Assembly: GCF_013410775.1 (NCBI RefSeq)
Contig: NZ_JACCFH010000001.1
Coordinates: 62,001 to 126,000, forward strand
DNA length: 64,000 bases
Source of the DNA: Sphaerotilus montanus
Lineage (GTDB): Bacteria; Pseudomonadota; Gammaproteobacteria; Burkholderiales; Burkholderiaceae_C
Direction: 5' to 3'
The position numbers and the translations under genes were made by a program. Below, piece after piece: positions 33,439-43,212 of this stretch. The notes under the pieces are model-generated. The model was not told the DNA's origin. It worked only from the letters and a program-made list of their open reading frames with translations, and did no database searches. Numbering within the stretch: the first letter of the stretch is position 1; every line of letters starts with the position of its first letter.

Positions 33439-34092
33439 ATGAATGTCGAACAGGCCCGTTTCAACATGATCGAGCAGCAGATCCGTCCCTGGGACGTGCT
33501 GGATCAGTCGGTGCTGTCCCTGCTGGCCATCGTCAAGCGCGAAGATTTCGTGCCGGCCGCCCACCGCAGCATCGCCTTCACGGATCTGGAGATCCCGCTG
33601 TCCGGCGGTCAGGTGATGCTGGCGCCGCGCCTGGAGGCCCGCCTGCTGCAGGAGCTGGAGCTGCACCGCCACGAAAAGGCGCTGGAGATCGGCACCGGCT
33701 CGGGCTTCATGGCCGCGCTGATGGCCCACAAGGCGCAGCAGGTCGTGACCTACGAGAAGCGCCCGGAACTCGTCGCGATGGCGCGCGAGAACCTGCGCCA
33801 CGCCGCCGTGATGAACGTCGAGGTACGCCAGGGTGACGGTGCGAACGGCGACGCCGGCCGCGGCCCGTGGGACGCGATCGTGCTGTCCGGCTCGGTGCCC
33901 GAAGTGCCGAAGGCCCTGCTGCAGCAACTCAAGGTCGGTGGCCGCCTCGTGGCCGTCGTCGGCGACGAGCCGATGATGCGCGCCCTGCGCGTGCGCCGCG
34001 TCAGCGAGCGCGACTTCACCACCGAAGTGCTGTTCGACACCGTGGCCCCGCGCCTCGAAGGCTTCGCGCAGCCCTCGTCGTTCAAGTTCTGA
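33439..34092 (+). CDS. Protein-L-isoaspartate O-methyltransferase family protein
   Basis: This 217-residue SAM-dependent methyltransferase belongs to the PCMT family that repairs isoaspartyl residues. Seen are the N-terminal RFNMIEQQIRPW, the SAM motif ALEIGTGSGFMAAL, the acidic end TYEKRPELV and a later WDAIVLSGSVPEVP. A C-terminal PSSFKF is typical of the betaproteobacterial subgroup. A TAAAAT hexamer at 33396-33401, over the stop region of the pump gene, could be its -10 box, but no clear -35 is visible. It leads pcm-rhodanese-tolC, a conserved order. Confidence 0.88.
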   Translation: MNVEQARFNMIEQQIRPWDVLDQSVLSLLAIVKREDFVPAAHRSIAFTDLEIPLSGGQVMLAPRLEARLLQELELHRHEKALEIGTGSGFMAALMAHKAQQVVTYEKRPELVAMARENLRHAAVMNVEVRQGDGANGDAGRGPWDAIVLSGSVPEVPKALLQQLKVGGRLVAVVGDEPMMRALRVRRVSERDFTTEVLFDTVAPRLEGFAQPSSFKF

Positions 34093-34108
34093 ACCAGGAC
34101 ACGCGGCC

Positions 34109-34450
34109 ATGCAGCAACTCCGAGTCGATGCGGTCGCCGCGCTGGTCCGCACCTGCGCCGCACAGGGTCTGCACCCGGTGCTGCTGGACGTCCGGGAGCC
34201 CTGGGAAATCGCCACCGCGCGGATAGTGCTGGACGGTGCGGCATCGGTCACGATCCCGATGCAGCAAATTCCCGCCAGATTGGCCGAAATCGACCGGGAT
34301 CAGCCCATCCTTGCGCTCTGCCACCACGGCATGCGCAGTCAGCAGGTGGCCCTGTTTCTGGAAGCGCAAGGATACCCCTCGGTGTATAACATCACCGGGG
34401 GCATCGATGCCTGGTCCCGACAGGTGGATCCGCGTGTGCCCGTGTACTGA
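34109..34450 (+). CDS. Rhodanese-like sulfurtransferase
   Basis: This 113-residue single-domain rhodanese has LLDVREPWE near the N-terminus, the active-site loop C-H-H-G-M-R-S carrying the catalytic Cys, and the C-terminal YNITGGIDAWS. Such proteins carry a persulfide for sulfur transfer. It starts 16 bp after the methyltransferase and lies just before the tolC-like gene. Confidence 0.92.
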   Translation: MQQLRVDAVAALVRTCAAQGLHPVLLDVREPWEIATARIVLDGAASVTIPMQQIPARLAEIDRDQPILALCHHGMRSQQVALFLEAQGYPSVYNITGGIDAWSRQVDPRVPVY

Positions 34451-34478
34451 GTTCCCGTTCTAGTTCGAGGAAGCGACC

Positions 34479-35810
34479 ATGTCCGTGTTGAAGAACCCCC
34501 TGTCGTTCGGCCTGTTGGCTGCGGCCGTCCTGACAACCCTGTCCGCGCCGGTGGCTGCAGAGAACCTCAAGGAGGTCTACGAGGCGGCCAAGGCCTACGA
34601 CGCGACGTACCTGGCCTCGCGCGCCGCGGCCGAGTCGAGCCGCTACAAGGCCGCCCAGGCCGATGCCCTGGTCCGCCCCAGCGTCAGCCTGCAGGCCGGG
34701 GTGGCGAATGCCGGCACCGACACGCCGCTGTTCGGCACCCGCTCGACCAACACCGCCTCGCTCGGTCTGGTGGCGACGCAGCCGCTGTTCAACCGCTCCA
34801 ACGGCTTCACCATCGACAAGGCCCGCAAGGCCCTCGACATCGCGCAGGCGGACCTCGCCAGCGCCGAGCAGGACCTGGCCGTCCGGGTCGCGCAGGCGTA
34901 TTTCGACGTGCTGGCCGCGCAGGACACGCTCGCCACCGCCCGCGCGTCCAAGACCGCCATCAGCGAGCAGCTCGCCTCCGCCAAGCGCAATTTCGAGGTC
35001 GGCACGGCCACCATCACCGACACGCGGGAAGCCCAGGCCCGCTTCGACCTGGCCACGGCCCAGGAAATCGCGGCAGACAACGATGTGCGCACCCGCCGCC
35101 TGGCGCTGGACCAGATCGTCGGCCGCGTCGGCCTGCAGCCCAACGGCCTGATGCTGCCCGTCACGCTGCCGGCCCAGCCCGATCCGGTCGATGCCTGGGT
35201 GGACCGCTCCGACGAAAGCCCGTCCGTGCGCAAGGCCCGCCTGGCCTACGACATCGCGAAGCTGGAAACTCAGCGCACGGACGCCACCCGCCTGCCCACC
35301 GTCGATCTGCAAGGCCAGCTCGGCGGCGCGCACAACAGCGGCTCCGGCGCCAGTTCGTCCGGCGGCACGGGCACCTCGATCAGCCGGTCGGTTGGCGTGA
35401 CGCTCAAGGTGCCGCTCTACACCGGCAATGCCATCGAGAACCAGGTCCGTGAAGCCGTGTCGCTCGAAGAGAAGTCGCGCAACGAACTCGAAGCCGCCCG
35501 CCGTGCCGTGACCCAGGCCACGCGGCAGGTCTACTACGGCGTCCAGTCCGGCACCGCCCAGGTCAAGGCGCTCGAAGCCGCCGAGGCCTCCAGCAAGCTG
35601 GCGCTGGACGCCACCAAGCTGGGCTACAAGGTGGGCGTGCGGGTGAATCTCGACGTGCTCAATGCGCAGACGCAGCTGTTCTCGACCCAGCGCGATCTGG
35701 CCAAGGCCCGCTATGACGTGCTCGTGAACAGCCTGAAGCTGCGCCAGGCCGCAGGCGTACTGACCGCCAGCGACATCGACGGCGTCAACGCACTGCTGTC
35801 GGTGAAATAA
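34479..35810 (+). CDS. TolC-family outer-membrane efflux protein
   Basis: This 443-residue exported protein has a signal peptide (about 1-27, ending PVAA) and two homologous halves of long amphipathic helices typical of TolC (AKAYDATYLASRAAAESSRY in the first, KLGYKVGVRVNLDVLNAQTQL in the second). It forms a trimeric channel in the outer membrane for type I secretion or RND pumps, plausibly including the pump upstream. Its last 26 bp overlap the 3' end of convergent waaA. Confidence 0.92.
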   Translation: MSVLKNPLSFGLLAAAVLTTLSAPVAAENLKEVYEAAKAYDATYLASRAAAESSRYKAAQADALVRPSVSLQAGVANAGTDTPLFGTRSTNTASLGLVATQPLFNRSNGFTIDKARKALDIAQADLASAEQDLAVRVAQAYFDVLAAQDTLATARASKTAISEQLASAKRNFEVGTATITDTREAQARFDLATAQEIAADNDVRTRRLALDQIVGRVGLQPNGLMLPVTLPAQPDPVDAWVDRSDESPSVRKARLAYDIAKLETQRTDATRLPTVDLQGQLGGAHNSGSGASSSGGTGTSISRSVGVTLKVPLYTGNAIENQVREAVSLEEKSRNELEAARRAVTQATRQVYYGVQSGTAQVKALEAAEASSKLALDATKLGYKVGVRVNLDVLNAQTQLFSTQRDLAKARYDVLVNSLKLRQAAGVLTASDIDGVNALLSVK

Positions 35811-37104
35811 GCGGCAGCATGGCTTCGGCCATGCGCCACGCGGCCCCCTGGTCCTGCCCCGCGTAGGTCTGCGCAGCGGCCACCGCCACCGCACGCGCTG
35901 CCGGGGACCCGGCCAGTGCACAGGCGGCGGAGACGGCCTCCTCCAGATCGACGCACCGGCGTGCCGCACCTGCGGCTTCGGCACGCTCGGCCGCCTGGGT
36001 GAAATTGAAGGTGTGCGCGCCCATGAACACCGGGCAGCCGCAAGCCGCCGCCTCGATCAGGTTCTGCCCACCCAGCGGCGCAAAACTGCCCCCGAGCAGC
36101 GCCACGTCGGCGCAGGCGTAGTACGCCGGCATCTCGCCCATCGAGTCCCCCAGCCAGACCTGTGCTTCGCGCGCCAGCGCACCGGGCCCGCCGGCGCCCC
36201 AGCTGCTGCGCCGCACCAGCGTCAGCCCGGCATCCGACACCAGACGCGCCACCTCGTCGAACCGCTGCGGATGCCGCGGCACCAGCAGCAGCAGCGGTGC
36301 ACGCTGCGCCTCGCCGGCCAGCACCCGACGCGCGAGCATGGCCTGCCAGGCGGCCAGCAGCGGAGCGTCTTCGCCCTCGCGCCAGCTGGCCGCCAGCACC
36401 ACCGGCCGGGCCAGGCCAGCGCTCCAGCTTTCACCCGCGGCCAGCAGCTCCGGCGAGGGCCGCTGGTCGAACTTGAGGTTGCCGGCGACCCGCACATGGC
36501 GCACGCCCGCCAGCCGCAGGCGCTGCGCATCGGCCTCCGTCTGGGCCAGCGCCTGGACCAGCGACGCGGCAGCCGGTCGCAGCAGCGCATCGAAACGCAG
36601 CGACTGGCGCAGGCTCTTCTCGGACAGCCGCGCGTTCGCCAGCACCACCGGCACCGCGGCGCGCTGCGCCTCGTACAGCAGGCGGGGCCAGACCTCGGTT
36701 TCCATCAGGATGCCCAGCGCTGGCCGGTGGCGCTGCAGAAACCGGCGCGTCGCGCCCGGCGTGTCCAGCGGCAGCCAGCACTGGTGGTCCGCCGGGCTCA
36801 GCAGCGTGGCACCGGCCGCACGCCCGGTGGCCGTGCCATGCGTGAGCAACAGATGCACCTGCGGATGCAGCTGGCGCAGCGCCTGGATCAGCGGCTCGGC
36901 CGCGCGGGTTTCGCCCAGCGACACGGCATGCAGCCAGACCGCCCCGGGCGGTGCGGCCGGCCCGAAGCCCAGGCGCTCGGGCATCGCCAGACCATAGAGC
37001 GGCTCCTGCCGGGCGCGCCACCACAGGCGCACCAGCAGCAGCGGCACCAGCAGCCGCATCAATACCCCGTAGGCCAGCAAGGCCAGTCGCTGCCGCAGGT
37101 TCAA
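35785..37104 (-). CDS. waaA: 3-deoxy-D-manno-octulosonic acid transferase
   Basis: This 439-residue inner-membrane-associated enzyme adds Kdo to lipid A precursor. It has an N-terminal membrane helix (about 8-28), then VWLHAVSLGETRA with the catalytic Glu, LLLTHGTATGRAAG, ILMETEVWPRLL, and a C-terminal CMP-Kdo-binding GGSFAPLGGQNLIEAA. The ATG overlaps the waaC stop by four bases, and the 3' end overlaps tolC tail-to-tail. Confidence 0.95.
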   Translation of the reverse strand: MNLRQRLALLAYGVLMRLLVPLLLVRLWWRARQEPLYGLAMPERLGFGPAAPPGAVWLHAVSLGETRAAEPLIQALRQLHPQVHLLLTHGTATGRAAGATLLSPADHQCWLPLDTPGATRRFLQRHRPALGILMETEVWPRLLYEAQRAAVPVVLANARLSEKSLRQSLRFDALLRPAAASLVQALAQTEADAQRLRLAGVRHVRVAGNLKFDQRPSPELLAAGESWSAGLARPVVLAASWREGEDAPLLAAWQAMLARRVLAGEAQRAPLLLLVPRHPQRFDEVARLVSDAGLTLVRRSSWGAGGPGALAREAQVWLGDSMGEMPAYYACADVALLGGSFAPLGGQNLIEAAACGCPVFMGAHTFNFTQAAERAEAAGAARRCVDLEEAVSAACALAGSPAARAVAVAAAQTYAGQDQGAAWRMAEAMLPLISPTAVR

Positions 37105-38105
37105 GGCGACACCCCGCGGGCCACCGCCACACGCTGCCAGGCGGACTCGACCTCCTCCAGCGCGGGAACACGGTCCCCACCAACGCTGACCTGGTGGGCG
37201 TGGCCATGCTCGGGCAGCGGCCCGGTGCGCCAGGCGGTCGGGAAGTTGTAGAGCTGCACGTGCGGCAGGTCGAGCGCCACCGCCAGGTGGGACAGGCCGC
37301 TGTCCACGCCGACAACCCCCTGCGTGCCGCCCATCCAGTCCACCAGCGCATCCAGCCCCATGCGTGGCCAGAGATCACAGGACGCGGCGCCGACGCCCGC
37401 GGCGATCCGCTGCGCACGCTGCGCCTCTTCCTCGCTGGCCTGCGGCAGGGCGATGCGCCAACCACGCTGCACCAGCGACTGGCCGAAGGCGATCCAGTGC
37501 GCCTCGGGCCAGAGCTTGTCGTCGCGGGAGGTGCCGTGCACGAAGACCAGCGTGCGGGCTTGCGGCGACGGCACAACGCGGGCGCGCAAACCGAAGTGCG
37601 GCGGCCCGCTCACTGCGTAGCCCAGCGCCTCGGCCGCCATCTGGCGCGAGCGGTCAACGACGTGGATGTGCGGCGCCAGCGTGATGGCCCGGTCGGCCAG
37701 CCAGCGCGTCGGCGCTTCCCAGCCCGAGCCATCGGTGCGGTTGCCCAGTGCGTAGCGCAGGCCCTCCGGTGTCGTCCGGGCCTGCCGCGCCACCAGCGCG
37801 GACTTGGTCAGGCCCTGCAGGTCCAGCACCACGTCGTAGCGGTGCTGCTGCAGGCGGGCGCGGAAGGCCTGCTTCTCGCGCTGCACGTCCGCCGTCCACC
37901 AGCGCTTGCGCCAGCGCCGCTGCGCACAGTCGATCACCTCGCCGATGCCCTCGACCCGGCGCACCAGCGGCGCGAAGCCCGGCTCGACCACCCAGTCGAT
38001 GCACACACCGGGCAGTGCGGCGCGCAGGTCCGCCACCACCGGCATCGCGTGGATCACGTCGCCCAGGGACGACAGCTTGACGATCAGGACGCGCCGCACG
38101 GTCAA
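37101..38105 (-). CDS. waaC: Lipopolysaccharide heptosyltransferase I
   Basis: This 334-residue GT9 enzyme transfers the first heptose onto Kdo2-lipid A. Diagnostic segments are RVLIVKLSSLGDVIHAMP at the N-terminus, YDVVLDLQGLTKSALVA, FVHGTSRDDKLWPEAHW and VVGVDSGLSHLAVALD. It lies between the phosphohexomutase (16 bp upstream) and waaA (4 bp overlap), forming an LPS core operon. Confidence 0.95.
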   Translation of the reverse strand: MTVRRVLIVKLSSLGDVIHAMPVVADLRAALPGVCIDWVVEPGFAPLVRRVEGIGEVIDCAQRRWRKRWWTADVQREKQAFRARLQQHRYDVVLDLQGLTKSALVARQARTTPEGLRYALGNRTDGSGWEAPTRWLADRAITLAPHIHVVDRSRQMAAEALGYAVSGPPHFGLRARVVPSPQARTLVFVHGTSRDDKLWPEAHWIAFGQSLVQRGWRIALPQASEEEAQRAQRIAAGVGAASCDLWPRMGLDALVDWMGGTQGVVGVDSGLSHLAVALDLPHVQLYNFPTAWRTGPLPEHGHAHQVSVGGDRVPALEEVESAWQRVAVARGVSP

Positions 38106-38121
38106 CAGGAGCCCTCCGCCT

Positions 38122-39516
38122 TCAATGCGCGGAGGCCTGCACTTCGGCTTCCGGCATCACCTTGCGCAGCGCAGCCATGAAGTCGTGCTCGATGCGGGCC
38201 AGCGCCTCGGCGGTGTGCCCTTCGAAGCGCAGCACCAGCACCGGCGTGGTGTTCGACGCGCGGATCAGGCCGAAGCCGTCCGGGTAGTCGCCACGCAGGC
38301 CGTCGATGGTGCCGATCTCGGCGCCGGGGAAGTCGGCCTGGGCGATGAGCTGCTCGACGATGGCGTGCTGGTTGCCCGCCGGCACCGCGACGTTCAGCTC
38401 GGGCGTGCTGAAGCTGGTCGGCAGGGCCTTGAGCACCGCGCTCGGGTCAGCGAAGCGCGACAGGATTTCCAGCAGCCGGGCAGCGGTGTACATCGCGTCG
38501 TCGAAGCCGTACCAGCGCTCGCCGAAAAAAATGTGGCCGCTCATCTCGCCGGCCAGCGGGGCACCGGTCTCGCGCAGCTTGGCTTTCATCAGCGAGTGGC
38601 CGGTCTTCCACATCATCGGCACGCCGCCTGCGGCGCGGATGCCCACCGGCAGGCGCTGCGAGCACTTCACGTCGTAGATGATCAGCCCGTCCGGGTTGCG
38701 CGTCAGGATGTCCTGCGCGAACAGCAGCATCTGGCGGTCCGGGAAGATGATCTCGCCGTCCTTGGTGACGAGGCCGAGGCGGTCGCCATCGCCGTCGAAG
38801 GCCAGGCCCAGTTCGAAGTCGGTGGCGTGGACAACCTTGATCAGGTCGGCCAGGTTTTCCAGCTTGGAGGGGTCCGGGTGGTGGTTCGGGAAGTCGCCAT
38901 CGACACGGCTGTACAGTTCGACCACCTCGCAGCCCAGCGCCTTGAGGATGCCGGGCGAGGAGGCACCGGGAATGCCGTTGCCGGAGTCAACCACGATCTT
39001 CATCGGGCGTGCGAGCTTGCAGTCGCCGGTGATGCGGGCGGTGTACTCGGGCAGGATGTCGTGGGCGGTGACGCTGCCCGGAGTGGCCGAGGTGGTGTAG
39101 GTCTCGGATTCCATGCGGGCACGCAGGCCCTGGATCGCGTCGCCGTAGATGGCCACCCCCGCGAGCACCATCTTGAAGCCGTTGTAGTCCTTGGGGTTGT
39201 GGCTGCCGGTCACCTGGATGCCGCTGCGGCAACCGATGTCGCCGCGCGTGGCCGCCACGTAATAGAGCATCGGCGTGGTCACGGCACCCAGGTCGATCAC
39301 GTCCAGGCCGGTCGAGGCCAGGCCGCGGATCAGGGCGGCGCTCAGGTCCGGGCCGGAGACACGGCCGTCGCGACCGACCGCCACGGCGCGCTCGCCCAGC
39401 GCCAGGGCTTCGGTGCCGAACGCACGGCCCAGGTGTTCGGCGAAGACGACGTCGAGCGCCTGGCCGACGATGCCGCGGATGTCATAGGCCTTGAAGGCAG
39501 AAGCGATCACTTGCAT
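38122..39516 (-). CDS. Phosphomannomutase/phosphoglucomutase
   Basis: This 464-residue phosphohexomutase (AlgC-type) interconverts the 1- and 6-phosphates of mannose and glucose for LPS and exopolysaccharide precursors. Motifs are FKAYDIRGIVG, the phosphoserine loop GIQVTGSHNPKDYNG, the metal loop DGDGDRLG and the sugar-binding GEMSGH. The ATG at 39516 follows a TACAAT promoter box; the longer frame to 39585 would start upstream of that box. It leads waaC-waaA. Confidence 0.92.
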   Translation of the reverse strand: MQVIASAFKAYDIRGIVGQALDVVFAEHLGRAFGTEALALGERAVAVGRDGRVSGPDLSAALIRGLASTGLDVIDLGAVTTPMLYYVAATRGDIGCRSGIQVTGSHNPKDYNGFKMVLAGVAIYGDAIQGLRARMESETYTTSATPGSVTAHDILPEYTARITGDCKLARPMKIVVDSGNGIPGASSPGILKALGCEVVELYSRVDGDFPNHHPDPSKLENLADLIKVVHATDFELGLAFDGDGDRLGLVTKDGEIIFPDRQMLLFAQDILTRNPDGLIIYDVKCSQRLPVGIRAAGGVPMMWKTGHSLMKAKLRETGAPLAGEMSGHIFFGERWYGFDDAMYTAARLLEILSRFADPSAVLKALPTSFSTPELNVAVPAGNQHAIVEQLIAQADFPGAEIGTIDGLRGDYPDGFGLIRASNTTPVLVLRFEGHTAEALARIEHDFMAALRKVMPEAEVQASAH

Positions 39517-39553
39517 AAAGAGGAACCTTGGTTCGATAGAAAGAAACCCGCGC

Positions 39554-39582
39554 ATTGTAGGCAGGTACCCCTCGGGCGCCAC
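39554..39582 (-). promoter_or_regulatory. Probable promoter of phosphohexomutase-waaC-waaA
   Basis: Reading the minus strand, a TACAAT -10 box (39554-39559) lies 17 bp from a weak GTGGCG -35 (39577-39582), about 38 nt before the ATG and downstream of the tRNA terminator. Confidence 0.5.
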
Positions 39583-39623
39583 CACCGGACTGCCGGTTGT
39601 TCAGAAACTGCAGCCACCAATGC

Positions 39624-39654
39624 AAAATGCCCGCTCACTGGAGATGAACGGGCA
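39624..39654 (-). terminator. Intrinsic terminator of the tRNA array
   Basis: On the minus strand TGCCCGTTCA and TGAGCGGGCA pair as a 10-bp stem (one G-U) around a seven-base loop and are followed by TTTT. It lies 25 bp after the last tRNA-Asp. Confidence 0.85.
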
Positions 39655-39679
39655 CATGGACAGACGATCTAACTAATTT

Positions 39680-39756
39680 TGGCGGAGTGGACGGGACTCG
39701 AACCCGCGACCCCCGGCGTGACAGGCCGGTATTCTAACCAACTGAACTACCACTCC
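39680..39756 (-). tRNA. tRNA-Asp(GTC)
   Basis: A 77-nt cloverleaf with anticodon GTC, seven-bp acceptor stem GGAGTGG/CCACTCC and encoded GCCA end. It is the last gene of the array and identical to the other two tRNA-Asp copies. Confidence 0.97.
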
Positions 39757-39779
39757 GCAGTGGTACGAAACTGAAAATC

Positions 39780-39855
39780 TGGCGACTCCTAGGGGATTCG
39801 AACCCCTGTAACGACCGTGAAAGGGTCGTGTCCTAGGCCTCTAGACGAAGGAGTC
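39780..39855 (-). tRNA. tRNA-Glu(TTC)
   Basis: A 76-nt cloverleaf with anticodon TTC, acceptor GACTCCT/AGGAGTC and encoded GCCA end. It is one of three identical copies, 23 bp from the neighbouring tRNA-Asp. Confidence 0.97.
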
Positions 39856-39877
39856 AACTTCGACGGGTCTTGAAACA

Positions 39878-39954
39878 TGGCGGAGTGGACGGGACTCGAA
39901 CCCGCGACCCCCGGCGTGACAGGCCGGTATTCTAACCAACTGAACTACCACTCC
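39878..39954 (-). tRNA. tRNA-Asp(GTC)
   Basis: The second of three identical 77-nt tRNA-Asp genes, with encoded CCA. Confidence 0.97.
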
Positions 39955-39978
39955 GCAGTGGCAAAACCATCTGAAACT

Positions 39979-40054
39979 TGGCGACTCCTAGGGGATTCGA
40001 ACCCCTGTAACGACCGTGAAAGGGTCGTGTCCTAGGCCTCTAGACGAAGGAGTC
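39979..40054 (-). tRNA. tRNA-Glu(TTC)
   Basis: The second of three identical 76-nt tRNA-Glu genes, with encoded CCA. Confidence 0.97.
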
Positions 40055-40066
40055 ATTCTGGAAATT

Positions 40067-40142
<76 letters not shown>

Positions 40143-40163
40143 AAATACATCTTGCGCAACTTG

Positions 40164-40240
40164 TGGCGGAGTGGACGGGACTCGAACCCGCGACCCCCGG
40201 CGTGACAGGCCGGTATTCTAACCAACTGAACTACCACTCC
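40164..40240 (-). tRNA. tRNA-Asp(GTC)
   Basis: The third identical 77-nt tRNA-Asp gene; it closes the first Ala-Glu-Asp unit in transcription order. Confidence 0.97.
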
Positions 40241-40256
40241 GCAGCGGCACAAAATC

Positions 40257-40332
40257 TGGCGACTCCTAGGGGATTCGAACCCCTGTAACGACCGTGAAAG
40301 GGTCGTGTCCTAGGCCTCTAGACGAAGGAGTC
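40257..40332 (-). tRNA. tRNA-Glu(TTC)
   Basis: The third identical 76-nt tRNA-Glu gene; it is the middle gene of the first Ala-Glu-Asp unit. Confidence 0.97.
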
Positions 40333-40367
40333 TTCAAACTTGTCTCAAGAACTTCGAAGCGCTTTGA

Positions 40368-40443
<76 letters not shown>

Positions 40444-40515
40444 TCAAGACACAATTGCTTGTTTCTTTTGTCAGGCGCTTCGTTGTTCAAGCGAGAACAA
40501 GATTATGGAATGGAT

Positions 40516-41919
40516 TCATACGCCTTGCAAGCGTTTGAGCACAGTATTTTTATCGAACAGCGCCAGCACCGCATCAATCGACGGTGTCTGGGCACGCCCG
40601 CACACCAGCACGCGCAGTGGAATCGCCAGTTGCGGCATCTTCACCTTCCGCTCACCGATGGTGTTCTTGATCGCCTGGTTGATCGATGGGGCATCCCAGT
40701 CCGGCAGTTCGGCCAGACGATCCCGCAGCGCGATCAGGGCCGGGCGCGACACCTCGTTCAGGTGCTGCGCCAGATCCGCCTCGCCCGGCTGCACATCGAC
40801 GAAGTAGACCGACAGCCAGTCGGCGAGCTCGACCGTCGTGCTGCAGCGGTCCTTGAACAGCGCGCACATGGCCGCCAGCCGCTCGTCGGCCGGCACGCTC
40901 AGACCCCGGCTGGCGAACTGCGCCGAGACCAGCCCCGCCAGCACGCCGTTGTCGCAGACCTTCATGTGCTGCGCGTTCACCCAGCGCAGCTTGGCCTCGT
41001 CGAACTGCGCGGCGCTGCGGCCGAGGTGGTCGAGGTTGAACCAGGCGATGAGCTGCTCGCGGCTGAAGATCTCGTCGTCGCCGTGGCTCCAGCCCAGACG
41101 CGCCAGATAGTTCACCACGCCGTCGGCCAGATAGCCCTCGTCGCGGTACTGCGTCACCGGCTTGGCGCCGTGGCGCTTGCTCATCTTCTCGCCCTGCTCG
41201 TTCAGCACGGTCGGCAGGTGGGCATAGACCGGAGGCTCGACACCGAGCGCGCGGAAGACGTGGATCTGGCGCGGCGTGTTGTTGACGTGGTCATCGCCGC
41301 GGATCACATGGGTGATGCGCATGTCGATGTCGTCCACCACGACGCAGAAGTTGTAGGTCGGCGTTCCATCCGGACGCGCGATGACCAGATCGTCCAGCTC
41401 GTCGTTGCTGATCTCGATGCGGCCCTTGACCTTGTCGTCCCAGACCACCGACCCGCCCTGCGGTGTCTTGAACCGCAGCACCGGCTGGACGCCTTCCGGC
41501 ACTGCCGGCAGCACCTTGCCCGACTCCGGGCGCCAGGTGCCGTCGTAGCGCGGCTTTTCCTTGTTGGCCATCTGGCGCTCGCGCAGGGCGTCGAGTTCCG
41601 CCATGGACATGTAGCAGGGGTAGACCCAGCCCTGCTCCACCAGCTGCGCCAGCACCGCCTTGTAGCGGTCCATGCGCTGCATCTGGTAGAACGGACCTTC
41701 GTCGTGGTCCAGACCCAGCCACTGCATGCCTTCGAGGATCACGTCGACCGCCGCCTGCGACGAGCGCTCGACGTCGGTGTCCTCGATGCGCAGCACCAGG
41801 ACACCGCCCGTGGCCCGCGCCCAGGCCCAGGGGTAGAGCGCGGAGCGGATGTTGCCGAGGTGGATGAAGCCGGTGGGCGACGGCGCGAAACGGGTACGAA
41901 CTTGGGTCATGGTCTTCAC
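40516..41919 (-). CDS. gltX: Glutamyl-tRNA synthetase
   Basis: This 467-residue class I synthetase charges tRNA-Glu. The HIGH-type motif is [12 protein letters not shown] and the KMSKS-type motif is [20 protein letters not shown] and LRIEDTD follow the first motif as in the family. It lies 16 bp after metZ and immediately upstream of the tRNA array, which contains three copies of its substrate tRNA. Confidence 0.97.
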   Translation of the reverse strand: MKTMTQVRTRFAPSPTGFIHLGNIRSALYPWAWARATGGVLVLRIEDTDVERSSQAAVDVILEGMQWLGLDHDEGPFYQMQRMDRYKAVLAQLVEQGWVYPCYMSMAELDALRERQMANKEKPRYDGTWRPESGKVLPAVPEGVQPVLRFKTPQGGSVVWDDKVKGRIEISNDELDDLVIARPDGTPTYNFCVVVDDIDMRITHVIRGDDHVNNTPRQIHVFRALGVEPPVYAHLPTVLNEQGEKMSKRHGAKPVTQYRDEGYLADGVVNYLARLGWSHGDDEIFSREQLIAWFNLDHLGRSAAQFDEAKLRWVNAQHMKVCDNGVLAGLVSAQFASRGLSVPADERLAAMCALFKDRCSTTVELADWLSVYFVDVQPGEADLAQHLNEVSRPALIALRDRLAELPDWDAPSINQAIKNTIGERKVKMPQLAIPLRVLVCGRAQTPSIDAVLALFDKNTVLKRLQGV

Positions 41920-41935
41920 TCGGGATCAGTTCGGA

Positions 41936-43180
41936 TCAGATCAACGCCAGGCCACGGGCGAGGTCGGTCTTCAGGTCTTCGACGTGCTCCAGCCCGACGG
42001 CGACGCGGATCATGCCCTGCGTGATGCCGGCGGCCAGGCGCTGCGCTTCGTTGAGGCGCCCGTGCGAGGTGCTCGACGGGTGGGTGATGGTGGTCTTGGT
42101 GTCGCCGAGGTTGGACGTGATCGAGCAGATCCGCGTCGCGTCGATCACCGCGAACGCGTTCGCACGCGCCGCCTCGGGCGTGTCACCGCGCGTCACGAAG
42201 CCGACGACCGCGCCGCCATTGCCGCTCTGCTGCGCCATCGCCAGCGCGTGCTGCGGGTGCGAGGGCAGACCGGGATAAAACACCCGCGCCACCTGCGGCT
42301 GCGCTTCCAGCCACTCGGCCAGCTTCAGCGCGCGGGCGCCCTGCGCTTCCATGCGGATCGACAGCGTCTCCAGCCCCTTCAGCACCACCCAGGCGTTGAA
42401 CGGCGACAGGCACATCCCCGCCGAGCGCATCACCGGCATGAACTTGCCGTCGATGATCGCCTCCGGCCCGCAGATGGCGCCGGCCACGACGCGGCCCTGC
42501 CCGTCCAGGTACTTGGTGCCCGAATGGATGATCAGGTCCGCGCCCAGATCGGCTGGCCGCTGCAGCGCGGGCGAGCAGAAGCAGTTGTCCACCGCCAGCA
42601 GCGCGCCCGCGGCGTGGGCCACGTCGGCCAGCGCGCGGATGTCGCAGACCTCGGTCAGCGGGTTGCTCGGCGTCTCGGCGAACAGCAGCTTCGTCTCGGG
42701 CCGCACGGCCGCGCGCCATTCGGCCACGTCGGTCTGCGACACGAAGGTGGTCAGCACGCCGAACTTGCCGAACTCGCCCTGCAGCAGCTTGATGGTCGAG
42801 CCGAACACGCTCTGCGAGCAGATCACGTGGTCACCCGCCTTCAGCAGCCCCATGACCAGCAGCAGGATCGCCGACATGCCGCTCGACGTGGCGATGCAGG
42901 CCTCGGTGCCTTCGAGCGCAGCCAGGCGGCGCTCCATCATCATCGTCGTCGGGTTGGTGAAGCGGCTGTAGACGAATGCTTCTTCTTCTTGTGCAAAGCG
43001 GGCAGCGGCCGTGGCCGCGTCCGGGTGCACGAAGCTGCTGGTCAGGAACAGCGCCTCGGAGTTTTCGCCCCAGGGCGTCGTCGGCAGCCCCTCGCGCACG
43101 GCCAGGGTGTCCAGCCGCGCGTCGGCGGGCAGGTCCACGCGCGGCAGGCGCTTCGGGTCGGTGTGGTCACGGCTGCGCAT
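41936..43180 (-). CDS. metZ: O-succinylhomoserine sulfhydrylase
   Basis: This 414-residue PLP enzyme makes homocysteine from O-succinylhomoserine and sulfide. It belongs to the Cys/Met-metabolism family: YSRFTNPTTMMMERRLAALEG, SSGMSAILLLV, the PLP-Asp region LLAVDNCF and the PLP lysine in HSGTKYLDGQGR. The position after purF matches the conserved purF-metZ order of beta- and gammaproteobacteria, which favours MetZ over MetB. Confidence 0.93.
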   Translation of the reverse strand: MRSRDHTDPKRLPRVDLPADARLDTLAVREGLPTTPWGENSEALFLTSSFVHPDAATAAARFAQEEEAFVYSRFTNPTTMMMERRLAALEGTEACIATSSGMSAILLLVMGLLKAGDHVICSQSVFGSTIKLLQGEFGKFGVLTTFVSQTDVAEWRAAVRPETKLLFAETPSNPLTEVCDIRALADVAHAAGALLAVDNCFCSPALQRPADLGADLIIHSGTKYLDGQGRVVAGAICGPEAIIDGKFMPVMRSAGMCLSPFNAWVVLKGLETLSIRMEAQGARALKLAEWLEAQPQVARVFYPGLPSHPQHALAMAQQSGNGGAVVGFVTRGDTPEAARANAFAVIDATRICSITSNLGDTKTTITHPSSTSHGRLNEAQRLAAGITQGMIRVAVGLEHVEDLKTDLARGLALI

Positions 43181-43212
43181 GGCAGGTCTCCAGAAGTCGG
43201 GGATCGAGACGC

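Noticed and set aside
39517-39585. Upstream extension of the phosphohexomutase gene
   Set aside because: The added codons lie upstream of the TACAAT promoter box and do not match the family N-terminus.
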